Of a stretch of DNA of 64,000 nucleotides, positions 55,595 through 63,106 are shown one piece after another. Position numbers and translations under genes: made by a program. Position 1 is the stretch's first letter, and each line of letters starts with the position of its first letter. The notes beneath the pieces are model-generated. The model was not told the DNA's origin and searched no databases. It was given only the letters and a program-made list of their open reading frames with translations. The stretch lies in NCBI GenBank assembly GCA_964517495.1, contig CAZFER010000006.1, positions 75,007-139,006 of the forward strand, read 5' to 3'. This DNA is from CAZFER01 sp964517495 (GTDB taxonomy: Bacteria; Hinthialibacterota; Hinthialibacteria; Hinthialibacterales; Hinthialibacteraceae).

Positions 55595-56524
55595 CTATCT
55601 CATCCGCGAAACATAGTCCTTATACTTCTCATTCAAAAATCCAGGCGATACCTTATCCACATGAAAGATATACACACCAAACCGTAGTTTGAATTTTTCG
55701 CCAGATTTTACGGCGACCTTGCTTTCTGGGCCATCCGTAAACGCTTTACGACCAAAAGGATTTGCCGTTAACAATCCATAATCGCGAGCATGAAACCATG
55801 AGTCACGAAAATTATCCGGAGAAGGCATCAGAAGAATTCCCACTTGCCCGTCTCCGGTATCCTTTGAATAATAAGCACACCAACGGGACTGCTTGCCCCA
55901 TACTTCTTTTTCATTTTCATCCCCTGAATGGTTTAAAATCGTTCCTCCATTTTCAGCCATAATCGAAGCCGCCACCCGTACTCCCAATCCCATCTCTTCT
56001 TGATCACCAAAGTAAAAATCGTGCTCTGCTGAATAAAATTCAGAATTCCAGCATAACAAAATACCTGATGAATCCGGTATGATCTGATAGGAACATCGTT
56101 CTTCACATACCGGCTCATCACCATTCATGTAATGATTAAGTACAGTAAAAATACCCTTATCATCCATAAATTGTGGTGATTGTAAAAACCGGATATGCCT
56201 GGTTTCCGCCTTGTTGCGCCAATAGTCATGTCCACGAATATCACCAAACGTCAACCACAATCCCGGATGATAGGTGGCATGATCCATCGGTTCCTTCCCC
56301 TTTATAGGAGGATGATGCCGTGTAACTTGGATTCCGCTTAATGTGTGGATCGAATGAAAATAAGGACGGGGAATTTGATCGTCCTTATAAACATAAGTCG
56401 CAAATGCCTTTCCATCAATATGTATCGATACCGAATCATCCTGTTGAATCAATTGCATATCCGCTTGAACATTAAAAGTGAGTATAAAGTGCAGGGAGAT
56501 AAGAAAGCATAAATTACGATACAT
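55595..56524 (-). CDS. Secreted DUF6807-like (PmoA-annotated) protein
   Basis: 309 aa with a signal peptide ending near FNVQAD. PRPYFHSIHTLSGIQVTRHHP, DHATYHPGLWLTFGDIRGHDYWRN and GLGVRVAASIMAENGGTILN are hallmarks of the DUF6807 family. Members are often mislabelled as methane oxygenase PmoA but share nothing with the real enzyme. They are common in glycan-degrading bacteria. AAGGATAGAGACC precedes the ATG. Biochemical role unknown. Confidence 0.85.
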   Translation of the reverse strand: MYRNLCFLISLHFILTFNVQADMQLIQQDDSVSIHIDGKAFATYVYKDDQIPRPYFHSIHTLSGIQVTRHHPPIKGKEPMDHATYHPGLWLTFGDIRGHDYWRNKAETRHIRFLQSPQFMDDKGIFTVLNHYMNGDEPVCEERCSYQIIPDSSGILLCWNSEFYSAEHDFYFGDQEEMGLGVRVAASIMAENGGTILNHSGDENEKEVWGKQSRWCAYYSKDTGDGQVGILLMPSPDNFRDSWFHARDYGLLTANPFGRKAFTDGPESKVAVKSGEKFKLRFGVYIFHVDKVSPGFLNEKYKDYVSRMR

Positions 56525-56596
56525 GGTCTCTATCCTTATTATTGTTTAATCAGTTCAATAAGATTATCATGCCGATATATATCACACAAGAAACCT

Positions 56597-56630
56597 ATCG
56601 GCGAACCGTCTGCTCAAACGATTCGCCGAT
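56597..56630 (-). terminator. Possible terminator after the one-haem cytochrome gene
   Basis: A 9-bp perfect stem ATCGGCGAA / TTCGCCGAT with a 16-base loop lies downstream of the minus-strand stop at 56663. The following minus-strand sequence AGGTTTCTT has only a weak T tract, so confidence is limited. Confidence 0.45.
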
Positions 56631-56662
56631 TATACCATGAATCATAGAAGGATATAGCTAAC

Positions 56663-58090
56663 TTAATTCTTCTTTTGTTTTGCACTGACTGCCACTTCGA
56701 TACTCCAGAGGAAATCCAATTTGGTCGCCTCTCCAAAATAGGGCTTATACGCAGGATCCAAAAATCCACTGAAATTATAATCTCCCTTATCCGGAGGCCA
56801 CACGGCACCGCGATGGCAAGACATGCAGTTGGACACTTTACCCTCCGGACCCAGGTCGGTTTCCAAGTATGGATTAAATCCTATATGAGGCTGGCTAGCC
56901 GCATACTCAACTGGATTCACCATAAAATAAGCCGTGCGCATGGCGTAATTTTTCCATACCCCTTTTACCTTTTTGGTTTGATCATTGGCTAATGGATCCT
57001 TTTTCCAGTCGGGAATCCACCAGAAAGTTTGCCAGGTCCAATTATCGATCTCTTTGGTAGTGGTATGCATTCCAACCAAAACGGCATAATCACCGGCAGC
57101 AGGTGATTTTTCACCATCGGTGGTATCCACGATTGGATTGAATTCCGATCCTGATTGACTTGCTTCTTTCAAATATTCAACTTCATCTGCATTTAATTGG
57201 AACGCATAAAATTGATGTAATGAAACAACTTTGGCTTTATAGTCGATCGTAACTTTATCTTTCCCCTTGGTGCGTTGAATCTTACCGGTGACGGTCTGCC
57301 CCACTTTTTGGCCGCTTGGATCCACTCCCACAAAGGTTGTCCAAGTGTCAGGTGCTGGTGTATCAGGTGTGACACTGGCAAAGTTTCCATCCCAAATGGG
57401 AACCAGGGTGATTCCTTTTTGCTTGATTATCCAATAGGTGGGTTTCAAGGTCACCGCACGAGGGGGAAAATCGATGATCTTCCGATCAACAACCGGCGTT
57501 TTATCTTTATTAAATTTCTGGTTCAAATCATCAAGGGTACTCGGATCAATATACTTATGTTCCCATACATGCTGCGCAGCAGTTTCATTATATTTAACCC
57601 CAGATAACAAGCGTGTTTGAGGAACCAGGTCTTCCTTATCCACCGACCGTAAGAGTGCACCATGATCAAGCTGGTTAGGCGATTCCAAGCCACGATGCAA
57701 AGATCGAGCACCAGCGCCTTTTAACTTTTCACCGTGCTCAAATACCTCATAACGCGAATACCATGTTTCCCAAATCGGTAATAGTTGCCCATCCACTTTC
57801 TGACTGGAAGGTTCATTCAAAGCAGCCCAAAGATCCCAGCCATGTTTACGGATTTTGTGCATATCCGGCCCACCGGGAGCATGTATCCAAGAGTTGATGG
57901 TTTTTTTCGCCGTGGGGAAAAATTTAGCACGAATAGGCTCAACCTTGATGCTATCATCAGGCTCAAGCATCGGCACAACAACTGCCTTGCTCTCATATTC
58001 CGAGGCGATAGGCATCAGTCCGCTGCAAATTACCCCACCGATTACAGCTAAAGCCATAACTGTAATCATTCTCACTGGTTTGTTAAACAT
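56663..58090 (-). CDS. Exported single-haem cytochrome c-like protein
   Basis: 475 aa. The signal segment spans about residues 7-28. A single haem motif CMSCH occurs late (near residue 425) in GKVSNCMSCHRGAVWPP. Upstream regions hold WDLWAALNEPSSQ, WIPIWDGN-like and HTTTKEIDNWTWQTFWW, a layout seen in large monohaem proteins of unknown partner. GAGGTGGAATA precedes the ATG. It may accept electrons from an oxidoreductase, but none is adjacent. Confidence 0.82.
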   Translation of the reverse strand: MFNKPVRMITVMALAVIGGVICSGLMPIASEYESKAVVVPMLEPDDSIKVEPIRAKFFPTAKKTINSWIHAPGGPDMHKIRKHGWDLWAALNEPSSQKVDGQLLPIWETWYSRYEVFEHGEKLKGAGARSLHRGLESPNQLDHGALLRSVDKEDLVPQTRLLSGVKYNETAAQHVWEHKYIDPSTLDDLNQKFNKDKTPVVDRKIIDFPPRAVTLKPTYWIIKQKGITLVPIWDGNFASVTPDTPAPDTWTTFVGVDPSGQKVGQTVTGKIQRTKGKDKVTIDYKAKVVSLHQFYAFQLNADEVEYLKEASQSGSEFNPIVDTTDGEKSPAAGDYAVLVGMHTTTKEIDNWTWQTFWWIPDWKKDPLANDQTKKVKGVWKNYAMRTAYFMVNPVEYAASQPHIGFNPYLETDLGPEGKVSNCMSCHRGAVWPPDKGDYNFSGFLDPAYKPYFGEATKLDFLWSIEVAVSAKQKKN

Positions 58091-58222
58091 TATTCCACCT
58101 CTTCTTTAAAAAAAATATTAACATTGGATGGAAAGAGCATATGTCGATAAAGCACACATTAGCAGAATAATGAAATTAAGTGAAGCAAATTTATCAAATT
58201 TGTATATTTAATTTTTGTATAG

Positions 58223-58828
58223 TTATTGAATCGGTCCACTTCGGGTGGCGATAATATCACCTTGTGAATTCAATCCATTGGATGGTTGATAGATATATCG
58301 CAAACCTTCTTCACGGCGTTTTCCAACACCGATAATCGAGGCATCGTTCCAGGGAAATTCACGAGATTGATTGGGGCCGAAGCTCAATATAATAAAGCCT
58401 GCTCCTGATTCTTCATAGAAACGCTCGCGGGTCTTTCCATTCGACAAATCATTATACCATGCTCCACCGCCGTAATCATAAAACACCCGGCGATTGCTGA
58501 AATTACCTCCCTGAGCACCTGCGCCGGAATCGGTAAATGGATCGCGTGTGATTTCGACTCCACTGATATAGGAAATGGGAGTGGTCAATTGTTTCCATGA
58601 ACGGTCTTCAACGTCTGGACCGCCAAAATCGATAATGTAGCTGTTGTTATCAAGCCGGTACATTTCCAACGCTGAACTAAGTGATTTGACATCCGCCCGT
58701 ACTCGAGCTACTTTGGCGCGTACTTGGGCATTGAGGAAATTGGGCACAGCAATGGCGGCCAAAATGCCGATAATGGCTACAACAATCAATAGTTCAATCA
58801 AGGTAAAGCCTTTCATATTCTTTCTCAT
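58223..58828 (-). CDS. Type II pseudopilin-like protein
   Basis: 201 aa. The leader MRKNMKG precedes FTLIELLIVVAIIGILAAIA, then LNAQVRAKVARVRADVKSL. The globular part has LTTPISYISGVEITRDPF, ILSFGPN and IYQPSNGLNSQGDIIA. AAGGAACCCAC precedes the ATG. It is monocistronic; no secretion-machine genes are nearby. Confidence 0.9.
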   Translation of the reverse strand: MRKNMKGFTLIELLIVVAIIGILAAIAVPNFLNAQVRAKVARVRADVKSLSSALEMYRLDNNSYIIDFGGPDVEDRSWKQLTTPISYISGVEITRDPFTDSGAGAQGGNFSNRRVFYDYGGGAWYNDLSNGKTRERFYEESGAGFIILSFGPNQSREFPWNDASIIGVGKRREEGLRYIYQPSNGLNSQGDIIATRSGPIQ

Positions 58829-59322
58829 GTGGGTTCCTTACTAATTCTGTAATATTTATCGTATACCTCTCATTCAATTTTAATCAATGAGAAAAGAATA
58901 TCAACTTTATTTTAAGGAATCACTTCAAGGTCCCACATTATATCAAATCCTAATGAACAATAAGTATTTGCTTATTATATTCATTCTTTCCTTCTGTCAC
59001 TCTTACAGAGTGAAAACTAATTTATAACCCCTTTCCAGGGGCGTTGCCCACTGGCTACCTTATGTAACCCCTTTGGGGTAAAAATACAACTTTTAAGTAA
59101 AGTGCATTGATGAGTCAATTGCTCCGCGGGAGCGTTGCCCTCCCTGGTTTGATTCGGCTCCGCGGGAGCGTCGCCCTCCCTTTTTAGATATTCAAACCTT
59201 TTTTGGTTATTCAAACATCAAGAAATTATTTGATATTTCCCCTTATTGACCAACCCTCTCCATTTGTGCGATGATTTTATTAGTTTGATTTTACTGAATT
59301 CCTTTTGTGAAAGGTTTTGCCT
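58829..59322. other. Intergenic region with several dispersed repeats
   Basis: 494 bp. From 59026 to 59093 lies a CCCCTTTCCAGGGG-type element ending in the palindrome ACCCCTTTGGGGT, and then the two GC-rich units at 59121-59181. A minus-strand frame across them (59017-59214, containing KREGDAPAEP) is repeat-derived, not a gene. The ribosome site of the GH106 gene (GAAAGG) is at the end. Confidence 0.6.
59121..59181 (+). repeat. Two direct units of the 'GCTCCGCGGGAGCG' repeat
   Basis: Units at 59121-59145 and 59156-59181 share GCTCCGCGGGAGCG followed by a TYGCCCTCCC-like end. Read on the minus strand each yields REGDAPAEP or REGNAPAEQ. Related units lie at 31476-31505 and 62218-62245. Confidence 0.75.
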
Positions 59323-62112
59323 ATGTCTTCCAAACTTGACCGTCGAGAATTTGTTAAACGTACCGTGGCTGGTGGTGTTTTGTTGAGTAGCAATACACAT
59401 GGTTCGTTGATTCAATCCTCCTTGGCTGATTCGAATGATGATCCTCTCTATCAGGGTTTTACTGATCCACCTGCGCAGGCACGGCCTTTTTATCGATGGT
59501 GGTGGAATGGCAACCGCGTTACCGCTGAGGAAATCAAGCGTGAACTCCAACTCATGGCTGAATCCGGTGCGGGAGGGGTGGAAATTAATCCCATCCGTTT
59601 GGATAAGGAGATATACCCTGATGCCCCCGGCAAACCATTGGACTGGCTTAGCGATGAGTGGAACCAAATGGTAAAAACCGCTGCCGATGAAGGCCAAAAG
59701 CGCGGCATGCTGACCGACCTGATCGTTGGTACCGGTTGGCCTTTTGGAGGTCGCTTTCTCGATCCAGAAGAGACTATCCAAGGGCTTGAGTTAGAAACGC
59801 GGCCAGTTAAAGATTCCGAACAATCCATCAACATCAATGACATTTTTGAAAATCAAGATAAAAAACTCATTCAACTTAAACTGATTCCTCAACCACTTCA
59901 TTCGTTGGATGACATCACCGACCTCACCCATTCCATTAGCGATAAAGGCGAGGTGAAATTACCATCTTCAGCCGCTAAAAGCATCCTCCATATCGTCACT
60001 TGGCGTAATCGCTTTCGTGACGTGATGCATGGTGCGCCGGGTGGAGACGGACCGGTGTTGGATCATTTCAACAAAAACGCTGTGTTGAAATACCTCAACC
60101 GCATGTCAAGCAGACTCAATCCCGTCTTTGGCGGTAAGATGGGCAATCAAATCCGCTCGCTCTTCTGTGACAGCATTGAGTTGGAAGGCGCCAACTGGAC
60201 CAACGATTTTTCAGACGTGTTTAACCAACGCCGTGGTTACGCCGTGGAACCTTACCTTCCCATGATCATGAATACCAACCTTAAGGTAGCAGGCGAAATG
60301 CGGGATACCCTCAGGCGAGTACGTTATGATCATGCTCTCACCCTGGCTGAATTGTTTATGGAACGCTTTATCATTCCTTACCATCAGTGGTGCAATAAAA
60401 ATGGCACCCAAAGCCGCTATCAAGCTTATGGCCACCCCTGGCTTTACACTGATCTGCTTGAGGGTTACCTGATCCCCGATATCCCAGAAGGTGATCAATG
60501 GCTCTTTAACCGAGGCTGGGTAAGAGGTGCGGTTCTGGATGACATTCGCTATGGTATATGGAATAAATACACCTCCTCAGCAGCTCACTTGATGGGGCGT
60601 CCGATCGCCAGCAGCGAAGCAATGACCAACACCCGCGGTGTGTTTAAGGCTTCGCTTGAATATATTAAGCAAGCCACCGATATCAACATCGCTACTGGAA
60701 TCAACCATTTGGTGCTGCATGGCTTTAACTATTCGCCTCCTGAAGCGGCTTTTCCCGGCTGGATTCGTTATGGCACCTATTTCAATGAACATAATCCCTG
60801 GTGGCCGCATACCAAATTATGGGCGGATTACGCCGCCCGGCTCAGCTGGGTGTTTCAGCAATCCAAGCCGGTTTCACAGGTTGCCATACTTGGGCCCACC
60901 CCCGATGTGTGGAGTGAACATGGCTTAAACCGCAATCCCTGGAATACCACTCCCTGGTATGTGCATGAACTCTGGCAAGCAATCAATCATCATGGTTACT
61001 TTGCCGATTATGTGAATGCCACCATCCTTCAAAAAGGCAGATGTGAACAAGGTGAATTACGCGTTGGAGATATGCGTTACCAGATATTACTGGTTGCCAA
61101 TGTTGAATCTCTTTCACCTGCCACGGCCAAGGCTATAGCGCAATTGGCTAAAAAAGGCCTTCAAGTCGTCTTCATTGGAACTATGCCAAGTCGTTCTCCT
61201 GGTTTGACAAACAAAGAAACAAACGACGCAATCGTCAAACAGTCCATCGAAGAAATCATCAATGATTTTGATCTTCATACCCGCATGGTCAGTGAACCCA
61301 AAGGGGACACGATTGTTCAATGGGCCGGACTACTTTTACGCCGGGAAGGTATAAAACCAGCCGTCCAAATTTCCAATCCCGATCCAAAACTTTTCTTTAT
61401 TCATCAGCAATATCAGGATCGTGATGTTTATTTCTTCTCCAATATGGACCGTGAGCGGACCATAAAATTCGAAACGATCTTTCCAACCGGTGAAAAAACA
61501 CCGTGGGTATGGAACGCTGAGACTGGTGAACGTACTGTGTATCCTCATGGAACTTGGAAAAATCAATTATCCATCAACCTTGAACCAATTGAATCTCTAC
61601 TCCTCGTATTCGAAGCGGAAATGGAAGGTCCAACCTTAAATTCCATCGAGATAGAAGATACCCCCCTTCTTACTATTGAAGGTCCCTGGGACGTAGAGTT
61701 CAATCCTGTCGCAGGTGAACCGTTCACCCGAACCTTACCAACGCTGATCGACCTGAGTAAAGACGAAACGTTAAAAACCTTTTCGGGCACTTTGACGTAT
61801 ACGACCACATTTGAAATGGACAAAGACATCAAAGCCCTATTGGATGCCGGGACAGTCCACGAAACGGCTGAAGCCTATATAAACGGTATCGCCTTAGGTA
61901 TTCGCTGGTGGGGACAACGGCAATTCGAGATAGCCAAAGAACTAAAAGCTGGCACAAACGAATTAAAAATTGTTGTCACCACGTTGATTAATAACTACTG
62001 CCTTTCCCTTAAGGATAATGCTGCTGTCCAGTTGTGGTGTAACAGGCATAGGAATCCCGAGCATTTGCCCACCGGTTTGTTCGGGCCGGTACAGGTATAC
62101 CGTATAGAATAA
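59323..62112 (+). CDS. Tat-exported alpha-L-rhamnosidase, GH106
   Basis: 929 aa from the ATG at 59323 (AAGG 8 bp upstream). A twin-arginine signal DRREFVKR sits at residues 6-13, unlike the Sec signals of the other enzymes here. FTDPPAQARPFYRWWWNGN and ELQLMAESGAGGVEINPIRL are hallmarks of GH106. LTDLIVGTGWPFGGRF and a central helical barrel follow, and the C-terminal end is a jelly-roll (TVHETAEAYINGIALG). It should release L-rhamnose from glycans such as rhamnogalacturonan. Tat export suggests folding before transport or a bound metal (calcium in GH106). Confidence 0.93.
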   Translation: MSSKLDRREFVKRTVAGGVLLSSNTHGSLIQSSLADSNDDPLYQGFTDPPAQARPFYRWWWNGNRVTAEEIKRELQLMAESGAGGVEINPIRLDKEIYPDAPGKPLDWLSDEWNQMVKTAADEGQKRGMLTDLIVGTGWPFGGRFLDPEETIQGLELETRPVKDSEQSININDIFENQDKKLIQLKLIPQPLHSLDDITDLTHSISDKGEVKLPSSAAKSILHIVTWRNRFRDVMHGAPGGDGPVLDHFNKNAVLKYLNRMSSRLNPVFGGKMGNQIRSLFCDSIELEGANWTNDFSDVFNQRRGYAVEPYLPMIMNTNLKVAGEMRDTLRRVRYDHALTLAELFMERFIIPYHQWCNKNGTQSRYQAYGHPWLYTDLLEGYLIPDIPEGDQWLFNRGWVRGAVLDDIRYGIWNKYTSSAAHLMGRPIASSEAMTNTRGVFKASLEYIKQATDINIATGINHLVLHGFNYSPPEAAFPGWIRYGTYFNEHNPWWPHTKLWADYAARLSWVFQQSKPVSQVAILGPTPDVWSEHGLNRNPWNTTPWYVHELWQAINHHGYFADYVNATILQKGRCEQGELRVGDMRYQILLVANVESLSPATAKAIAQLAKKGLQVVFIGTMPSRSPGLTNKETNDAIVKQSIEEIINDFDLHTRMVSEPKGDTIVQWAGLLLRREGIKPAVQISNPDPKLFFIHQQYQDRDVYFFSNMDRERTIKFETIFPTGEKTPWVWNAETGERTVYPHGTWKNQLSINLEPIESLLLVFEAEMEGPTLNSIEIEDTPLLTIEGPWDVEFNPVAGEPFTRTLPTLIDLSKDETLKTFSGTLTYTTTFEMDKDIKALLDAGTVHETAEAYINGIALGIRWWGQRQFEIAKELKAGTNELKIVVTTLINNYCLSLKDNAAVQLWCNRHRNPEHLPTGLFGPVQVYRIE

Positions 62113-62171
62113 TATCAAGTATTCTGGCCTATATCGTTTTGAGGCGAGTTTCGAGATTTTGCGCTAATCCT

Positions 62172-62699
62172 TCAACCCTCCCCTGCCCCTCCCAGGCTTA
62201 TGCTCACCGGGGGAAACGGCTCGGCGGAAGCCTCACCCTCCCGTTTCAGATATGACTCACCGGCTGGAAGCCGATGCTCCCCGGCTGATGCTCCCCGGCT
62301 GATGCTCACCGGTGGACATAACAGGCCTGAAGGTTGTTCTTCTGGTTGGGGGAAGGAAAGATCGGGTTGTTTGGTATTTTTCTTGGCTTTGTTTTTTCTG
62401 TTTCGTTTAGATTTTGATTTGTTTGATGATTGTTGGTCTTCCATCGGAGATGCAAATAGATCAATAAAGTCTTCGTCACCGGCTAGTTCGTTCAACGTGT
62501 CGGCCAGGCGGTTGTTTTTTAAGTACAAGAATTTGCTGAGATAGGATAGATATAAACGGTGCAGGGATTGGGTTTTGGAAGATAGATAATCCTCGGTTTT
62601 GAGTAGTTCCTGGCTCATGTTTTCGAGAATATCCATCAATTTATTGAGGGCGGATTCTTCGAATTGGGTGATTTTGTTGAGATCGGTTTTGTTTAACAT
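62172..62699 (-). CDS. Small basic coiled-coil protein with a repeat-derived C-terminus
   Basis: 175 aa from the ATG at 62699 (AAGGAGG 11 bp upstream); an open frame further upstream runs through the promoter region and is not used. Residues 1-90 are amphipathic helices (NKITQFEESALNKLMDILEN, LYLSYLSKFLYLKNNRLADT). Then comes a Lys/Arg-rich stretch SKSKRNRKNKAKKNTK, then about 50 residues read through dispersed DNA repeats (GEHRLPAGESYLKREGEASA). Its first 25 codons and about 100 bp upstream match the remnant at 1185-1286. The family is unknown; a nucleic-acid-binding role is a guess from the basic stretch. Confidence 0.6.
   Translation of the reverse strand: MLNKTDLNKITQFEESALNKLMDILENMSQELLKTEDYLSSKTQSLHRLYLSYLSKFLYLKNNRLADTLNELAGDEDFIDLFASPMEDQQSSNKSKSKRNRKNKAKKNTKQPDLSFPQPEEQPSGLLCPPVSISRGASAGEHRLPAGESYLKREGEASAEPFPPVSISLGGAGEG
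62218..62315 (+). repeat. Cluster of both dispersed repeat families
   Basis: 62218-62245 is a diverged CGGCTCGGCGGAAGCCTCAC unit. 62254-62315 holds CACCGGCTGGAAGCCGATGC followed by two shorter GGCTGATGCTCCCC or GGCTGATGCTCACC units in tandem. The cluster forms the 3' coding end of the small gene at 62172-62699. Confidence 0.75.
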
Positions 62700-62765
62700 T
62701 TTTGGTGTTTCCTCCTTGGGAAAATTAACGTTCTGGAACGTTATACTGCAAAATTTGTGCCATCG

Positions 62766-62779
62766 TGAACATTTGATCA
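62766..62779. promoter_or_regulatory. LexA-box-like site upstream of the small coiled-coil gene
   Basis: TGAACATTTGATCA, one base from the perfect palindrome at 1351-1364. It lies 67 bp upstream of the ATG at 62699, the same relative place as in the other copy. Confidence 0.35.
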
Positions 62780-62799
62780 TTAAGCGTTGATTTGATTGG

Positions 62800-63040
62800 A
62801 GTTAATTTTTGGAAATAGCGGCTTTACCGGAATTGGTAAGGATGAGAGGATTTTCGGGGCGCGGGCATCCTGCCCGCAAGCGGGTGCGGGGAGAGGAGTG
62901 GGTTAGAGCGTTGCCTTTAGATTCGTGAGAAGAATTTGAGTATATGGGTGTGACGAGCGGGCAAGGATGCCCTCACCCCGGGATGGTGCATTGCCAATTG
63001 GCTTGAAGGAGAAAGTTGGCAGGGTGGGGATAATGAAGAA
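62800..63040. repeat. Repeat-rich spacer
   Basis: It contains GCGCGGGCATCCTGCCCGC (62868-62886), a GC-rich hairpin, and GAGCGGGCAAGGATGCCCTC near 62954-62973. No gene seen. The composition is much more GC-rich than flanking DNA. Confidence 0.5.
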
Positions 63041-63063
63041 GGGGCAGGTTTGAAACCTGCCCC
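63041..63063. terminator. Perfect palindromic hairpin after the sulfatase gene
   Basis: GGGGCAGGTTT-G-AAACCTGCCCC, an 11-bp perfect stem, lies 44 bp downstream of the minus-strand sulfatase stop. TACATTTTT follows on the plus strand. It could be a terminator or a member of a dispersed repeat family. Confidence 0.5.
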
Positions 63064-63106
63064 TACATTTTTGGTATCTACAATATCGGTAAGGATTAAG
63101 TTTGAT

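Noticed and set aside
59017..59214. 65-aa minus-strand open frame with KREGDAPAEP
   Set aside because: It consists of the GC-rich repeat units and an adjoining repeat; no start support.
62254..62315. Short tandem repeats considered as a CRISPR array
   Set aside because: Units are uneven, have no unique spacers and no cas genes are present.
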